Source of the DNA: Planctomycetota bacterium
GTDB lineage: Bacteria > Planctomycetota > UBA8108 > JACQVS01
Reading direction: 5' to 3'
Length of the DNA: 32,826 nt
Assembly: GCA_028280485.1 (NCBI GenBank)
Contig: JANQLS010000126.1
Coordinates: 1 to 32,826 of the forward strand
The notes under the pieces are model-generated. The model searched no databases. It had not been told where the DNA came from and saw only the letters and a program-made list of their open reading frames with translations. The position numbers and the translations under genes are program-made. Within the stretch, counting starts at the first letter, position 1. Each line of letters opens with the position of its first letter. This document shows positions 32,799 to 32,826 of this stretch, one piece after another.

Positions 32799-32826
32799 TT
32801 TCACTCCGTTGAACATAGGCTCTACG

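Overview
The window looks like a chromosome segment of a planctomycete (Planctomycetota). The evidence is two paired sets of the Planctomycete-typical secreted families DUF1549/DUF1553 (each with a CxxCH motif) and Tat-exported DUF1501, plus a sulfatase, a DUF1080 protein, a PQQ-like propeller protein, a lamin-tail/CotH protein with dockerin-like repeats, and an FG-GAP/UnbV protein. Nearly every product carries a signal peptide, lipobox or Tat signal. Base composition is moderate by eye. No rRNA, tRNA, CRISPR array, transposase or phage gene was seen.

Layout. 1-767 has no convincing gene and ends in a strong palindromic terminator. 768-1829 (-) is a secreted Cys-rich protein with a long Lys-Gly tail. 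2275-4548 (-) is a secreted protein with a family I inorganic pyrophosphatase domain. 5052-6821 (-) is an MscS channel with a long coiled coil. 7485-11740 (+) is a DUF1549/LamG/DUF1553 plus DUF1501 pair. 12003-13106 (+) is an enolase-superfamily enzyme closely resembling cis-3-hydroxy-L-proline dehydratase, convergent with a FadL-type porin (13103-14392, -). 14756-17578 (-) holds an APC amino-acid permease downstream of a PQQ-like propeller lipid- or periplasm-directed protein.

17850-20714 (+) is the most striking locus. A 954-residue lipoprotein (NTF2-like region, FG-GAP repeats, UnbV, TlpA-like thioredoxin) is interrupted by one in-frame TGA. Seventeen bases after it lies a hairpin with all features of a bacterial SECIS element, including a GGUC apical loop. 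I read it as a candidate selenoprotein. An msrA lipoprotein gene follows (20897-21682), with a possible second internal start.

22045-31351 (-) is a four-gene operon: LTD/CotH/dockerin-like, DUF1549/discoidin/DUF1553, DUF1501, sulfatase. A DUF1080 gene (31612-32709, +) diverges from it. These fit extracytoplasmic breakdown of sulfated or complex glycans, though substrates cannot be read from sequence. Intergenic gaps hold several families of short palindromic repeats, one of them with compensatory stem changes.
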